This document shows positions 63,824-64,000 of a stretch of 64,000 nt of DNA, in pieces; the first letter of the stretch is position 1, and each line of letters starts with the position of its first letter. Under the pieces are notes generated by a model. The model ran no database searches. It was not told where the DNA came from and saw only the letters and a list, made by a program, of their open reading frames with translations. The position numbers and the translations under genes are program-made. The stretch is from positions 2,170,001 through 2,234,000 of the forward strand of contig NZ_CP061913.1 of the NCBI RefSeq assembly GCF_019904175.1, read 5' to 3'. This DNA comes from Dactylosporangium vinaceum. GTDB taxonomy: Bacteria > Actinomycetota > Actinomycetes > Mycobacteriales > Micromonosporaceae.

Positions 63824-64000
63824 ATGCGGGATACGGTCTTCGACACGCTCATGCCGCTGGGGATCGCGCTCGGAGCGGCGCTCCTGGCGTTGCTTGCGGT
63901 GCACATCGTGCATCGGGTGCTGCTGCGCGCCGGGCGGCGGTCGGCGCTGGCTACCGAGTTGGCTGAGCGGGCGCATCGGCCCACGCAGTGGGTTGTCGTG
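63824..64000 (+). CDS. N-terminus of a probable mechanosensitive (MscS-like) channel, 3' truncated
   Basis: The frame is open from ATG 63824 to the window end (59 codons). It encodes MRDTVFDTLMPLGIALGAAL, a hydrophobic helix LLALLAVHIVHRVLLRAGRR, then a basic/amphipathic stretch ELAERAHRPTQWVVV. This pattern resembles the start of small MscS-family proteins but is too short for certainty. It begins 52 bp after module B and may be cotranscribed with it. Confidence 0.55.
   Translation, partial: MRDTVFDTLMPLGIALGAALLALLAVHIVHRVLLRAGRRSALATELAERAHRPTQWVVV

Overview
The window is a GC-rich (about 70% or more) chromosomal segment with tightly packed genes, many 1-4 bp ATGA/GTGA/TTGA/TGATG overlaps and frequent GTG or TTG starts. 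Mycosin-type proteases, a CebR-regulated cellobiose operon, split LigD modules, a PadR/HAAS pair and Streptomyces-type DnaA boxes point to a filamentous actinomycete, probably Micromonosporales (Dactylosporangium/Actinoplanes-like; genus is a guess). No IS element, phage, tRNA, rRNA or CRISPR array is visible.

Layout. 1-5776 (+ strand except msrB): 3' end of a dGTPase gene, a GNAT / CoA-disulfide-reductase-like flavoprotein / ElaA-like run, msrB on the minus strand, and a large Gly/Asn-rich surface protein with an LPVTG sorting signal. 5777-6536 is a gene-free minisatellite. 6537-18183 is a DNA-repair island: a stand-alone LigD-type polymerase faces a long minus-strand operon reading herA-like, sbcD (mre11), sbcC (rad50), nurA-like, HhH glycosylase, ATP-dependent ligase, TAP-like lipoprotein peptidase, alpha/beta hydrolase. 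Its first four genes are in the order known from archaeal herA-mre11-rad50-nurA operons, and a cluster of DnaA boxes lies just upstream.

19877-29426 is a cellobiose module: two CebR-type operators flank a predicted promoter, followed by a solute-binding lipoprotein, two permeases, a GH1 beta-glucosidase, a CebR-like repressor, a GH94 cellobiose phosphorylase and a second, closely similar repressor. No transport ATPase is encoded. 30550-34446 pairs an NCS1 transporter with a convergent operon of a Rieske oxygenase and a CodA-like deaminase carrying Ser at a specificity position. 34882-37121 is a kinase / acyl-CoA dehydrogenase pair resembling LvaA/LvaC and ACAD10/11. 37342-38606 holds two coupled ACT-domain regulators. 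38714-44871 is a complete cydABDC operon with a short-Q-loop CydA and a CydC expanded by two families of in-frame tandem repeats.

46667-64000: two inverted copies of a three-gene type VII-associated module (small YxxxD protein, Pro/Gly-rich protein, mycosin) lie at 50537-47946 (minus) and 61125-63771 (plus). They flank a secreted zinc peptidase, gltBD, an L,D-transpeptidase, a CPBP protease and an unknown membrane protein. The first gene of the minus copy is frameshifted. No ESX core gene (eccB/C/D/E) is present. The window ends inside a probable mechanosensitive channel gene.
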